From Purshia tridentata (Eukaryota; Streptophyta; Magnoliopsida; Rosales; Rosaceae), in assembly GCA_003254885.1 (NCBI GenBank), contig QANT01008786.1:1-64000 (forward strand): a DNA stretch of 64,000 bases, given 5' to 3'. Every line of letters begins with the position of its first letter. Position 1 is the stretch's first letter. A program made the position numbers and the translations under genes. Positions 48,356 to 59,765 of this stretch are shown in pieces. The notes below the pieces were generated by a model that worked only from the letters and a program-made list of their open reading frames with translations, was not told the origin of the DNA and searched no databases.

Positions 48356-51078
48356 ATGGCTCCTCCAAGTCTTCTTGGTCCTCCAGAGATCAGCAACCCA
48401 ACTCCGCCACCCCAAACCCAACCCGAATCCATTCCCAAACCCTCCACCGGCGAACCATTCGTCGACCTCATGGTCGCCAATTTCAACGAGATGGGCACCG
48501 GCGGATTCCCGATGGGCCTGACCGAGAACAACTCCGCCACCTACCTCACCTCCGGTAACCCCTGCCTCGATCTTTTCTTCCACGTCGTGCCGGACACTCC
48601 TGCGGAGTATTTGATGGAGCAGCTCCCCAAGGCCTGGGAACTCGATGCGCTCACCACCCTCAAGCTCATCTGTAACCTCCGAGGATAATGCTTCTCGTGT
48701 ACAACATCTTCTTCGCGAGTATGATGTAGTTGGAAAAAGTCTTCAAGCAGAAAAGGATATCATATTGGCAGTTCATTCAGACAAGCCAACCATGTTGTGA
48801 CTGATAGCTTAATAACTCCACCAGTCTACACCTGCAATGAATACAAAAATGGAATGGCCCAGAAGCATTTACACAAACAACCAACACAGATTTATAGTGG
48901 TTCGGCTCAACTGCCTACATCCACTTTGCACACCCACTTTCACTAATATGATAGAAGAAATTACAAAGGATATGGATCAGCTGATACCACATCTATCTAT
49001 GAATCTCTCTCTTACACCTCTCTCTGATTCTTTGCTTTGACTCTCTCTAAGTTACACTCTTTGCTTGCTCTTCGCAATAGCAAGCTTCTCTGCTTCACAG
49101 AAAAGAAATGCAGCAGCCTGAGTATTTCTTCGCACACAGAGAGACTCACACGCAGAGAGAACAGAAAAAAGGAGAGCACCGACACCACCAACCTTGTTCT
49201 GATTTTTTCTCTCCTCTATCTCAGCCTTTTTTCTTCTTAGGATCCGTTGCATGCCCAGACAGCAAAGGAAGGTCATCATCAGAAAGCAAAAGAGAAGGAT
49301 GGCAGAAATGATGTTGTTGGAGAGTGGGTGGGCCCCCCGCATAATGAAAGATGGTTTTGGGCTCCACCAATCATAACAAACCATTCATGCTGAGGGTAGA
49401 TTCCAACCCAGGAAATGAAAGATGGTTTTGGGCTCCACCAATCATAACACTCACCACCCTCAAGCTCATCTGTAACCTCCGAGGCGTACGCGGCACCGGA
49501 AAGTCTGATAAAGAAGGCTTCCACACGGCGGCGTTTTGGCTCCACAAGCACCACCCCAAAACCCTCGCCTGCAACCTCGCGTCCTTCGCCGAGTTCGGCT
49601 ACTTCAAAGACCTGCCGGAGTTTCTGTACCGGCTTATGGAAGGCGAGGACGTGAGGAGGAAGCAAAAGGCCGCGTGGAGAGAGAGAAGGCGCGGCGGCGC
49701 TCACCGGAGAGAGAAGTTCAAACGTGACCGGACGAGGGCGGAGAAGAAGGCCAGTAACAATGAGGCACCTGACGAGGAGAAGCAAAAGAAAGCAATGGAG
49801 TGGGCCAAACAGGAGAAGGAGAAAGCGAGCGCGTTGAGGAAGGAGAAGAAGATCGCCATGGCCAAGAAGGCTGTGACGATGTACCAGCATGACCCGGAAT
49901 ATCGGTTCTTGCACGAGCGGGTTTCGGACCTTTTCTCGGAGTGCTTGAAGTCCGATATGGAGAATTTGAAGTCGAATGAGAAGAAGAAGATAACCCTGGC
50001 GGCCAAGTGGTGCCCCTCGATCGACTCCTCATTCGATCGCGCCACTCTGCTCTGCGAGAGCATTGCGAGGAAGGTGTTCCCGCGCGAATTGTACCCGGAG
50101 TACGAAGGTCTTGAGGAACCCCATTACGCGTACAGAGTCCGAGACCGGCTGAGGAAGGAGGTGTTGGTGCCGCTTAGGGAGGTCTTGGAGTTGCCGGAGG
50201 TTTTCATCGGTGCAAACCAATGGGGTGCCATTCCATACAACAGAGTGGCCTCTGTGGCTATGAAGCTTTACAAACAACATTTCTTGAAGCACGACGAAGA
50301 GAGGTTTAAGAAGTATTTGGAGGACGTGAAAGCTGGCAAGGCGAAGATTGCGGCGGGTGCTCTGCTTCCGCATGAGATTATAGGGTCTTTGGAGGATGGT
50401 GGTGGTGAGGAAGTGGCTGAGCTTCAGTAGAAGAGAATGGTGGAGGACCTGTTGAAGCAGGGGAAGATGAAGAACTGCTTGGCTGTGTGTGATGTCTCAG
50501 GAAGCATGGAGGGGATTCCGATGGAGGTGGCGGTGGCTTTGGGACTGTTGGTGTCTGAGCTGAGTGAGGAGCCATGGAAGGGACTGGTCGTCACTTTCAG
50601 TGAGAACCCCCAGCTGCATTTGATAGAGGGTGAAAGTCTCAAATCCAAGTGCGAGTTTATAAGGAAGATGGATTGGGGAATGAACACTGACTTCCAGAAG
50701 GTGTTTGATTTGCTTTTGAAAGTGGCTGTGAAGGGGAAGTTAAAGCCGGAGAATATGATCAAGCGGTTGTTTGTGTTGAGTGACATGGAGTTCGATGAGG
50801 CTTCGGCGAATAGCTGGGAGACTGATTATGATGTGATAAAGAACAAGTTTGAGGAGAATGCGTATGGGGATGCGGTGCCGCAGTTGGTATTTTGGAATCT
50901 GCGGCACTCGAGGTCTGTCCCTGTGCCAGGGAATCAACCTGGGGTGGCGCTCTTGAGTGGTTTCTCCAAGAATCTGCTCAAGCTCTTCTTGGATAATGAT
51001 GGCCTAATTCAACCAGACGCTTTCATGGAAATAGCCATAGCTGGGGAGGAGTATCAAAAGCTAGTTGTGATCGATTGA
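48356..51078 (+). pseudogene. DUF2828 / vWA-domain protein gene (At5g13210-like), disrupted
   Basis: This is normally a single-exon gene for an uncharacterised protein of ~640 residues with a C-terminal von Willebrand A fold. The start reads MAPPSLLGPPEISNP. At 48684 the coding sequence is interrupted by 765 bp of foreign DNA (see the entry at 48685-49449), giving an immediate stop at 48686-48688. The frame resumes after 49450 with FHTAAFWLHKHHPKTLACNL and runs to a second stop, TAG at 50428-50430, where the family has Trp. It then continues in the same frame to the natural end at 51078, including CLAVCDVSGSMEGIPM, a DxSxS metal site. Outside these two lesions the frame is open for over 1.6 kb with no frameshift, so the loss is recent. 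Confidence 0.9.
48685..49449. mobile_element. 765-bp insertion in the DUF2828 gene, bounded by a 35-bp direct repeat
   Basis: A 35-bp piece of the host exon occurs before (48650-48684) and after (49450-49484) the insert, identical in both. The insert carries TAGTGGTTCGGCTCAACTGC followed by CTACATCCAC, similar to the LTR phrase in the solo LTR at 21419. Near its right end AATGAAAGATGGTTTTGGGC is repeated about 70 bp apart. Terminal repeats of a standard transposon were not found. A 35-bp target duplication is far longer than usual, so repair-mediated insertion is likely. Confidence 0.7.
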
Positions 51079-53332
51079 TGTTGATCACGATGAGTTTCTC
51101 TGTTGATTCATTTCTGCAATTTGGCTACATCTGTTTCCTTTCTTTTGTGGGACTTATGTAGTTTTCAAAACAATTGTGGGAATATGCATGTTACATTCCC
51201 TTTTCTGTTTTGGTAATTGCAGTGTTTTTGTTCAGTTCTGGTGTAGCTTGTAGCAACAGCATAGCTCCTCTGAAAGTTGTCATACATCAATACAGGGTTT
51301 TTATCAACAAATGATGTGCTAGTCACTACAGGGTTTTGCCCACCAATCACATTCCCAATCAAGGCTATGTTTTTTGTTCAATAGGTAGGGCGAGTTTAAT
51401 TGTATATTCTTGTGATTAAGTTATAATTCTGTGCTTATTTGTTTGATACTTCTTGTTTAACTATATTTAAATTTGTTTTGATCTGCACTGTAAATTGTTG
51501 TCTTTTTAACTTTATATCTTCTTCTCACAAATTTTTTACTCTGTATCTGTTCCATATGTTTTAACAGTGAAAACTGATTCTCCCAGTTAGCTCATGAAGA
51601 AATTATAATAGGTACATGACTCCACCATAATCATTTGTGAAACTCATGTTGGCAAAATGTTCATATCTCTGTTTACATGTTGCAGCCTGACATTATCTGT
51701 TAAAAGAAGGAAATGTCAAAATTATTGAGAATTGAAGGGTTTAGGCATTATGTTTGGAGAGTTGTATGAGCATGCTCACATTTGTCTCCGAATGGATGGT
51801 TACATTATGATTTGTACTGGTACTGTTCCATGTTTTCCATTCTGGCTAAGGAACATGGATCAATTTACTGGTATTCTGCGTTTGTCAATTTCAATATTTC
51901 ATGGTTCTGATCCATTCATTTTGTTCATGAATTTCGCAGTTTGGAACTGTAAATCTTTCATCCTCAGCCCAATCCTCAGCTCGTCTCAGGTTCAATGAGA
52001 TCAAATTCTTGCAAATTGGATAAATTGCACCCTGCTGGCAATGAAACCCAAAAGAGCATAGCAGTAGTCTAAAATGTTTGACATGAGACTTGTAAATGGA
52101 AGTTTTCAATGTCAGGAACCGAACTAGTCATGGCCCATCATACTGGTGTACAGGGCCAACTTTATAATTCTTTTAAAGCAACAAAAAAATGGGCTTCTAA
52201 GTGTACCCAACAATCTTATAAGTACATCTATCATCCGGTTAAAAACAGGTGAAGAAATTAAATTATATAACCTTATGCCTGTTATACATACTATTTGATT
52301 GGATAATATCAAAGGTTAAGATTCATTCAATGAAGAAGATGGAAACCAGCCCCCAAAAAAGAGAGAGGAAGAAAATGGATTCTCTTATGATTAGTTTATA
52401 TCATATAATTCAATCGTTTGGCTTTAAGATGCCTTAGATATATTAATTCAGATTTCCTTAAAAAATTTTGTTAGACAAATCAATGGTTGGCCACACATCA
52501 GCCCCGTCTCAGACGGGTGGACGGTCCCCTTAAACAGTCTACATTCTAAATCAAGATTTTGCAATTGTTTTGGAACTTTGAGCAATGATCCTTCAAACAC
52601 CGTCAAACAATTAATTCATAATTTCATACCATTATTTAAATTAGAACGTGTGATTCTTAATGATAATATGAAAGTATAATATATTAAATAAAATAGAATA
52701 CCAATGTATGATTTTTGAACATGGATGTGAGTGAAACCTACAAAAAGTAAATTGCAATGACTTGGCCTCATATCGTGAAGGAGAGAGGAGGAACTTCTGA
52801 CAACAAAGACTTATTGTTGAGAGATTAGAATTGAAGAAGATCATATAATGTTAAAGATCTCATTTTAAAATCATATTGTAATATTTTTTAATAAATAAAT
52901 ATGGGACATATTTATATGAATAATGAGTTTCGCTTGTTAAAGAGGTGGGTGTATGTGTAATAAAACTGAATGTTGAATTGCAATTAAAACCTTTTCCAAG
53001 GTTTTGATACCTAATTGATGCTTGAGAGAGAAGGGATAAAACTTTCCCTACATAAGCAAACATGCAAAAAGGCCGAAAAGGCATTGGAATCCATTTCGGT
53101 GATTATTAAATATTCACATGAAAATAATGAAAATTGAATTGAAACACGTTAAAATTGCAGTGCTTGGTGAAGAGCTGACAGACAGTAGTAGTAGTACCAA
53201 CCAAATAGTCATGGGCTGTTGCTTGAGCTCTCATATTATATAACAACAGGAGGCCCCACTTCACACTTGATGTCCTCAAACTCACTCTCACACTTTTCAC
53301 ACCATTATCTTTACAATTAGATATTTAGATAA
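51079..53332. other. Intergenic, downstream of the DUF2828 pseudogene
   Basis: No gene is supported. Small frames on both strands here have no recognisable product. Confidence 0.5.
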
Positions 53333-53569
53333 ACTCACCAACTTAACTTCACACTTCACACTTCACGCTTCACAATTGACTTGACCCCGTGACTTCAGTC
53401 ACTCACATTGTTTAAACTTTAAACGTTTTTTTGGTCAATGTTGTTTAAATGTTGNTCACCAACTTAACTTCACACTTCACGCTTCACAATTGACTTGACC
53501 CCGTGACTTCAGTCACTCACATTGTTTAAACTTTAAACGTTTTTTTGGTCAATGTTGTTTAAATGTTGC
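53333..53569. repeat. ~115-bp duplicated block split by a single N (53455), probable assembly join
   Basis: The run CTCACCAACTTAACTTCACA to GTTTAAATGTTG occurs left of the N and again right of it. The right copy lacks one short ACTTCACAC unit but otherwise matches. The pattern is the same as at 14670. Confidence 0.8.
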
Positions 53570-53944
53570 TTCCTTCGTAACTTTGTTATTCTTTTAAATA
53601 TCAAAATATAGAAAACAAATTGTTGGGGTTCAATTCAAATGTCGACTACACTGTCACTACTCATAAGTCTCATCACAAATCAATGTTTTGGTTTTGGCGG
53701 GAATCCAGAGGTGGTAACTTTACGGGTGGAGGTGAGGAGGAGTCGACGACTTTTGCCGTCTCTCTCTCTCTCTCACATAAAATAAGTGAAAGTGACCTCA
53801 AAATTCAACACGTGATAAGACTCTCTGGGAAATTTCTGTCACGTGCTCTTCCTTACCTTTCACGCTATTTGCTATTGCTCATGAGTCACGCACAATAGTT
53901 ATGACGTGTAATATCTCTGTTCAAGAGATACCATCATACCAGTT

Positions 53945-54690
53945 TGGTTGGTAACTTCTTAATTTGGGACTGCAGTGAGAAAAAACTGAAGTGAAGTAAT
54001 ATAGCAGTAAAGTAAAACAGTTGTAAAGTAATGTCAGTTAAGTATTTTGTAAACTATATTTTTAAAAGTGCTCTGAGTACAAAAGCAGTATGAAGGTATT
54101 TGATAAATTGTAATATAAAACTGCTGTGATTATTCATAATTATTAAAATGAACATGATGCTGGAAGTTTCTTTGACATATTTATTTGAAAAAAAGGCATT
54201 TTATTAGTTAAAATTTTTGGTCTACAAATTTATATTATCATTAAAATTATAAATTACAAAACAAATTTATTAAATAAGTATATATATTATTTTTGTAAGA
54301 ATATTTTAATTTTAATGTTACAAATAAAATATTATAATTAGTAATATCAATATAAAATAGTCATATTAAAAGAACATTCATTATTACATACATTATACAA
54401 AAAATAAGTATACATACATCCACCATCACATACATCATACATATATCATAGTTAAAAAAGAGGATAATGATTGTCATTTTATTAAAAAAGTGAGGATATA
54501 TTGGGTAAAAATAATTTTGGTCACAATTGTCACTCACTACAGTTTTGAAAAACAGGTTTCAAACTGTAGTGAATCTCTGTAGTGAGTGACCTTAAATAGT
54601 CACTCACTACAGTTTTTGAATTAAGTGACCTAGAATTGTCACTCACAACAATTTTTGAGTATCTCACTACAATCCCAAACGGGGCCTAAA
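53945..54690. mobile_element. Possible hAT-like MITE
   Basis: The left side reads GTTTGGTTGG and then GGGACTGCAGTGAG. The right side, inverted, reads GGCCCCGTTTGGGATTGTAG followed by TGAG. Several CACTCACTACAGTTTTTGA repeats (54530-54660) lie near the right end. The inside is AT-rich and non-coding. The exact ends and target duplication were not resolved. Confidence 0.45.
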
Positions 54691-54939
54691 GTCACCAGTT
54701 TTCACATTTTTTATATGATAATACTACACTTATCACATTTTTATACTATAATTTTATATCATTTTATGTGGTAATTTACATGAAATTCATACATTGGATA
54801 CTAAAAAAATAAAAATAGAAACCTTAAAAATAAAGAAATACTCTACTAGTACAATAATGACACGTAAGATGGTATAACAAATATAATATAAAAGTATTGT
54901 AAGAATAGCATTATGGTCAAGATGTTGTCACGTCTGTAA

Positions 54940-55600
54940 ACTTGCATTTTTCCCTCAAATAATATTTATAAAATTTAACAATAATAATAAATATATATCA
55001 GCCATTGCCCATCACACTTTACACCACTTACCTCCCCTCCCCTCCCCTCCCCTTCCGACCACCCTCCCAACCACCCACCCACCCCACCTCCTCCCCATAC
55101 CCACTCCAAAGTTTCAATTAGACCCACACCCCCAAACTTGCAATCATACTCACCTCAATTCTAAAGCCAAAACCCCCCAAATGCATTTTTGTTATGATTC
55201 GGTTTTTTAATTTCTTTTTCTTTTTTTGTTGGTGTTTGAACTTTTGAACTTTTTTTTAGATTCAACATGTGGATTTGAGTGAAATTTATTGAATTGAGAA
55301 TTGTGATTTTCAATTTCGAAGAGTTTGGCCAATTGGGTTTTGGTGTAACTCGGGTTCTTTGTGAATTGGTGTGCAGGGGAATCCCAAATTGGTTACAACA
55401 TAAAGCCATTAGACCCCATAACGTTCCAACAAAGTGTTGTGAGGAAGAGGAAAGAAATGGAAGGAGGTGGGGAGGGTGGTCGGAAGGAAGGGGAGGGGAG
55501 GTAGGTGGCGAGAAGTATGGTGGGCAGTGGCTGATAGATTTTTGTTTAAAATTTTTTTAAAATATTATTTAAAAAAATAGTAAGATATACTAATATACGT
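54940..55600. mobile_element. Foldback element with C-rich / G-rich arms
   Basis: The left arm has ATCAGCCATTGCCCATCA, then ACTTACCTCCCCTCCCC and TTCCGACCACCCTCCC. The right arm (about 55455-55535) is the inverse: GGGAGGGTGGTCGGAAGG, GGGGAGGTAGGTGG and GGGCAGTGGCTGAT. AT-rich outer flanks also pair loosely. No coding capacity is seen. Confidence 0.7.
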
Positions 55601-56924
55601 AAATCATATCACTTTTTTATTTTCTTTAAAGAAAAAAGGTAGATCATTTATCTATTAGAAAGATACGCTACATAATAACAAAATGTTGTCTCATTACAAA
55701 AATATATGGACTACCGTCACCCTTATTAGTTGTACGGAAAAGAATGACAATTGAGTAATAGAGATTAAAGTGTCTCGATTTTAACAAAAAGGTATGGCTA
55801 TTGGGCAATAAAGACTAAAATACCCAACTGCCACCTTTTTTTGTGCAACTAATTAAGGGTGACGATAGTCTTTTTTTTTGTAATGTCTTCCAAATAATTT
55901 ATTGATTTGCCACTCCAATATTTTCTTCCATGTTCATATTGATAAAGATAAAGGACCAAATTGGTTTTTTTTTTCTCTCTTTTTTTACGAGAAAGGTATA
56001 TTACACATTTACACTTTATAGTTTATACTCCCATATTTGGTTATATATTTGTTAAAACATTTTGTTCAAGATGATTGCTTTGCTCCCCAGCAAGAATCTA
56101 ATAATAAAATCATGATTTGGTAAGCTTAGGCTGCAGGGGAGATATTGTCCATCCTACCCTTGAAGCATATCAATAGGATAGCTACCTATGATCACATGAA
56201 GAATCAAGATCAAACGTAAATCATTCTTCTAAAATAATTATGAGCACGTGACAAAAAGACCAAGAACATCAATAGTCAATAGGCTTACCTAATTTTTGGC
56301 CCCCTTATTATTAAGGTACTTATTAAGTTGAAACATTTCATAGTTTATTATTCGCACACCTATTGACAAACCAGGTAAAGTTTGTTAGCCAGCCTAACTC
56401 ATCTATGTTTTTTAATTAATCCCATTTGCAACTATTCAAGTCTGTGGATCATCCAATTTCAGTGTAATTGTACATTTGGCATAGTATTACTCGAGCTCAC
56501 TTTCTTGCTGTCCAATCATCCAACGGTCCAACCAAAACATAAATGTGACAAACTTGATGACTCAATTTCAAAAAATATAATTAAAAGCCCACAAAAGTTG
56601 TTCTTCTTGCATATACTTCTATATATATTTTGTATTGTATTTAGCAACAAAAAATGAAAATTGATATAAGTTTAGAACCCATGGCATGCATGCAGGAAAG
56701 TATAAAGAAAAGTAAAAGCAAGAGAACATTCAAAAGCATTAAAAGTAAAATAGAACAAGGAATTGATAAATAAATAAATAAAAAAAGGGAAGGGTTTGGA
56801 ATCGTTGGCAATGGCATCTAGAAAAGCAAGACCACGAGGTTCTACTCGTTTTCGAGCAAACAAATCTCAAAACCTTGAGAGAAAATCCATAGCAGGAGCC
56901 AATTCATTTCATACCCAGAAAATA
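55601..56924. other. AT-rich intergenic
   Basis: No gene is supported. Short repeated phrases around 55720-55870 (AGGGTGACGATAGTC and its inverse TACCGTCACCCTTATTAG) suggest another small decayed foldback element. Confidence 0.4.
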
Positions 56925-57167
56925 TGGGAAACATGTCAATAATTTGACAAAAGTTGAACCCTGGCACACGGGTCAAGTCAGTGATGGGTACACAGGGCCT
57001 TAAATGGCTATCCGGACGGACCTCCTTTTATTTTTATGTTTTGGATGGGAAACATGTCAATAATTTGACAAAAGTTGAACCCTAGCACACGGGTCAAGTC
57101 AGTGATGGGTACACAGGGCCTTAAATGGCTATCCGGACCTCCTTTTATTTTTATTTTTTGGTCGAAA
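56925..57167. repeat. Direct tandem duplication, unit 121 bp
   Basis: The unit starting TGGGAAACATGTCAATAATT and ending with the CCTCCTTTTATTTTTAT phrase recurs with only a few changes. It is ~320 bp upstream of the JAZ start codon, so it lies in or near its promoter. Confidence 0.88.
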
Positions 57168-57488
57168 AAAAAAAACAGTGAATGTATTAGTTGGACCAGT
57201 TTGCGTTTCTCTTTTTCTTTTTCATATTATTTTTAATTTAATTTATTGATTGATGAGAGTACTCGTGGAAGACGTGTGGCAATTAAGCACGAAAAACGCT
57301 CAACATCTCCCTCTTCTCTCTTTCTCTGTCTCACCTCAACCCCATTACATGAATCTCGTGGTGTCCTTTAAAGTCGCTGCTTTCTCGGCATATTCCATTT
57401 AAGTCCCTCATCAACCCCCCCAACTCCAACATTCCCTATTCTCACCAAAACCCCATTTCAAACTAGAAACAAACCAAAGAAACGCACC

Positions 57489-58959
57489 ATGTCCAGAGCA
57501 ACAGTTGAGCTTGATTTCTTTGGTATGGATCAGCAGCGTGACAGCTCCTCCTCCTCCTCCTCCTCCTCCAAATCCCAGTTCCAGAAGTTCCTCCACCGCC
57601 AGAGGAGCTTCCGGGACATTCAGACTGCCATTTCCAAAATCAACCCTGAGGTTCTCAAATCCGTCATTGCATCCGGTTCTGCTTCACTTCCTCCGACTCC
57701 CACCAAATCCTTCTCCGTTCCGTCCAGTCCCAAACCAGACCAATCTCCATTTCCCCCTTTGCCTCTTTACGTTCCCAACGGCGCCACCGTTACTTTCCGG
57801 CCTGCCGCCTCTGCTTCAGACAACCTTCAAGAAACAGCGCCTCTCACCATTTTCTACAATGGAACCGTCTCTGTGTTCGATGTCCCTCGCGACAAGGTTT
57901 CTTCTTCTTCTTCGTTCATGATTCATGGGAAATTATTATTTTTATTATCATTATGAGACAATTAAATGATTGCAATTTGTATAGGCGGAGAGCATAATGA
58001 AGCTTGCCTTTGAAGGAAAGCCCAAAGCTGCTGCGGCAGAATCATCAGCAGCAATGGATCCAAAACTTGCACTTGATTCAACCGACCAGCAACAGCTACT
58101 GGATTCTCTTAACGGAAGTTAGTGTCTCTCTTATTTTCACTGTAATTTCTGCTTATTTTGCTTCAACTCTCGGACTCTTGTTTGGATTATTGTACATTCT
58201 AAGGATTAATAAAACAAAAACTTCACTTCAAAGTTAAACCCTTTTTGTTTATGTGGAATGTATATGGCTCATTTTCACTTTCCCATCAACCTATCAACGT
58301 TGCTATTACGAATTCCTAACATTAGCCTTCCAAAAAGTATAGTACCAATTTTTAAATTACTGGGAGCTATTAAATATTAATATGAAATAAAATTAAAAAT
58401 TACTGGGTGGAAACGTGAGAATATCACGAAAGAAGAGAGGTTAACTAAAACTTTTTCCTATGTATCTATTGTCCTTGTGTTTTTTTTTTTTTGATTATTT
58501 TTTCTTAAAAAAAAAAAAAAGTTGTAATGGTGGAGCTGGGAGTGTTCTTAAGTTATTTATGTGTTTATTTTGAATAAAGTAAATTAATATCGGTTTATTT
58601 TGCAGATCTGCCACTTGCCCGTATAAGTTCACTGCAGAGGTTCCTAGAGAAGCGCAAGGAGAGGTAATTTTTCTCACGAATTTTCTTGCAATTCCTATTT
58701 TATACTACAATTTGGGTGGAAATATCAAATAATTGAAGAAGAAATTAGAATAGGGTGATAATATTATATAAATAAATTAATATTTGGGTGAATAAAAGAG
58801 TGAGAGATTAGATGAGCTGATGTGACAGTAAAATGATTAAATAGTAGAGTAAGTAGTAAGCTTAGTAACTGTAAATAGTAATATGAAATTATAATCTGAA
58901 TGCGTTTTTGACATGATTACAGGCTGAATTCGGTGTCCCCCTATGCGTGTCAAGCCTAG
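57489..58959 (+). CDS. JAZ10-type jasmonate ZIM-domain repressor
   Basis: This encodes 211 residues in four exons: 57489-57896, 57985-58117, 58606-58663 and 58923-58959. JAZ proteins repress MYC factors until COI1 and jasmonoyl-isoleucine trigger their destruction. The N terminus FLHRQRSFRDIQTAISKINP matches the cryptic MYC-binding region of AtJAZ10. The ZIM motif is TIFYNGTVSVFDV (residues ~120-132). The Jas motif (residues ~182-206) reads LPLARISSLQRFLEKRKER, where the usual degron is LPIARR or LPIARK. The last intron splits the Jas motif after KER, as in many JAZ genes. Reading into it gives a stop after ~20 codons, which would make a shortened stable form. A CTC-repeat codes the Ser run near residue 20. 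It is the JAZ10 (At5g13220) counterpart by sequence and neighbours. Confidence 0.95.
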
Positions 58960-59292
58960 TAAGCATTATACGCGTTTTATGACCCAACCATAATGGGATG
59001 TGAAGAAGAAGAAGACTCTCATTCAAAGTCTAGAAACTTAGAATGGGAAAGCTAGGACAAACACAAAATAGTTAAGTGTATGTATAATTAATGTTTGCTT
59101 GCTTGCTTGCTTCTTAAAGGAGCAAATTAAATATCCCAATGGGCAATAGGCTTTTCCCTTTTTTGCCTTTTGCTTTGGTTTCGAATGCACGTTTTATTAA
59201 TGGGTCTTGGCCCTTCTACCACCTTCCTCGCACTTTCATCTGTTCTTTCTTCCTTGATTTCAGACCATTCTTTTATTTGTAAGATTATATAT

Positions 59293-59765
59293 TATTAGAG
59301 GAATATCTTCTCTAAATTCATCTTCTACACCAACTTTATTTTTTATTATTCTCATTGTATAATGTATTTTTATAATTCAAATTGTTCATATTTTACATAT
59401 ATCTACAAAGATCAATATTAGAGGAATATCTTCTCTAAATTCATCTTCTATACCAACTTTATTTTTTATTATTCTCATTACATAATGTATTTTTATAATC
59501 CGAATTGTTCATATTTTACATATATCTACAAAGATCATTTCTATAAAAAGTTAACTAAATCATAAATCTTTTAGTTATATAATTGTAATTAAATAAAAAG
59601 ACAGTTTCTGTAACAATGTGATTTATTGTTAATTTATTTAAATAATTGCATGATTAAACGATTTTTAATTTAGTTAATTTTTTTAGAGACGATCTTTAAA
59701 TAATCATCTAAAATATAAACAGTTCATATTACAAAAATACATTGTGAAATGAACATTAAAAAAAA
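59293..59765. mobile_element. Foldback MITE with a duplicated left arm
   Basis: A 123-bp unit starting ATTAGAGGAATATCTTCTC is repeated in tandem at 59293 and 59416. The second unit continues into AAAAAGTTAACTAAATCATA. From about 59640 to 59760 the sequence runs as an inverted copy (for example TTTAGTTAATTTTTTTAGAG and AACAGTTCATATTACAAAAATACATTGTG). The arms share phrases with the MITE at 22286 (GTTCATATTTTA), so the two may be of one family. Confidence 0.65.

Noticed and set aside
49279-49914. 211-codon minus-strand open frame
   Set aside because: Antisense to the DUF2828 pseudogene; Leu-rich by mirror of Lys/Glu codons.
53333-53569. CRISPR-like spaced repeats (CACTTCACA units)
   Set aside because: Simple tandem words in a duplicated contig end of a plant genome; no spacers or cas genes.
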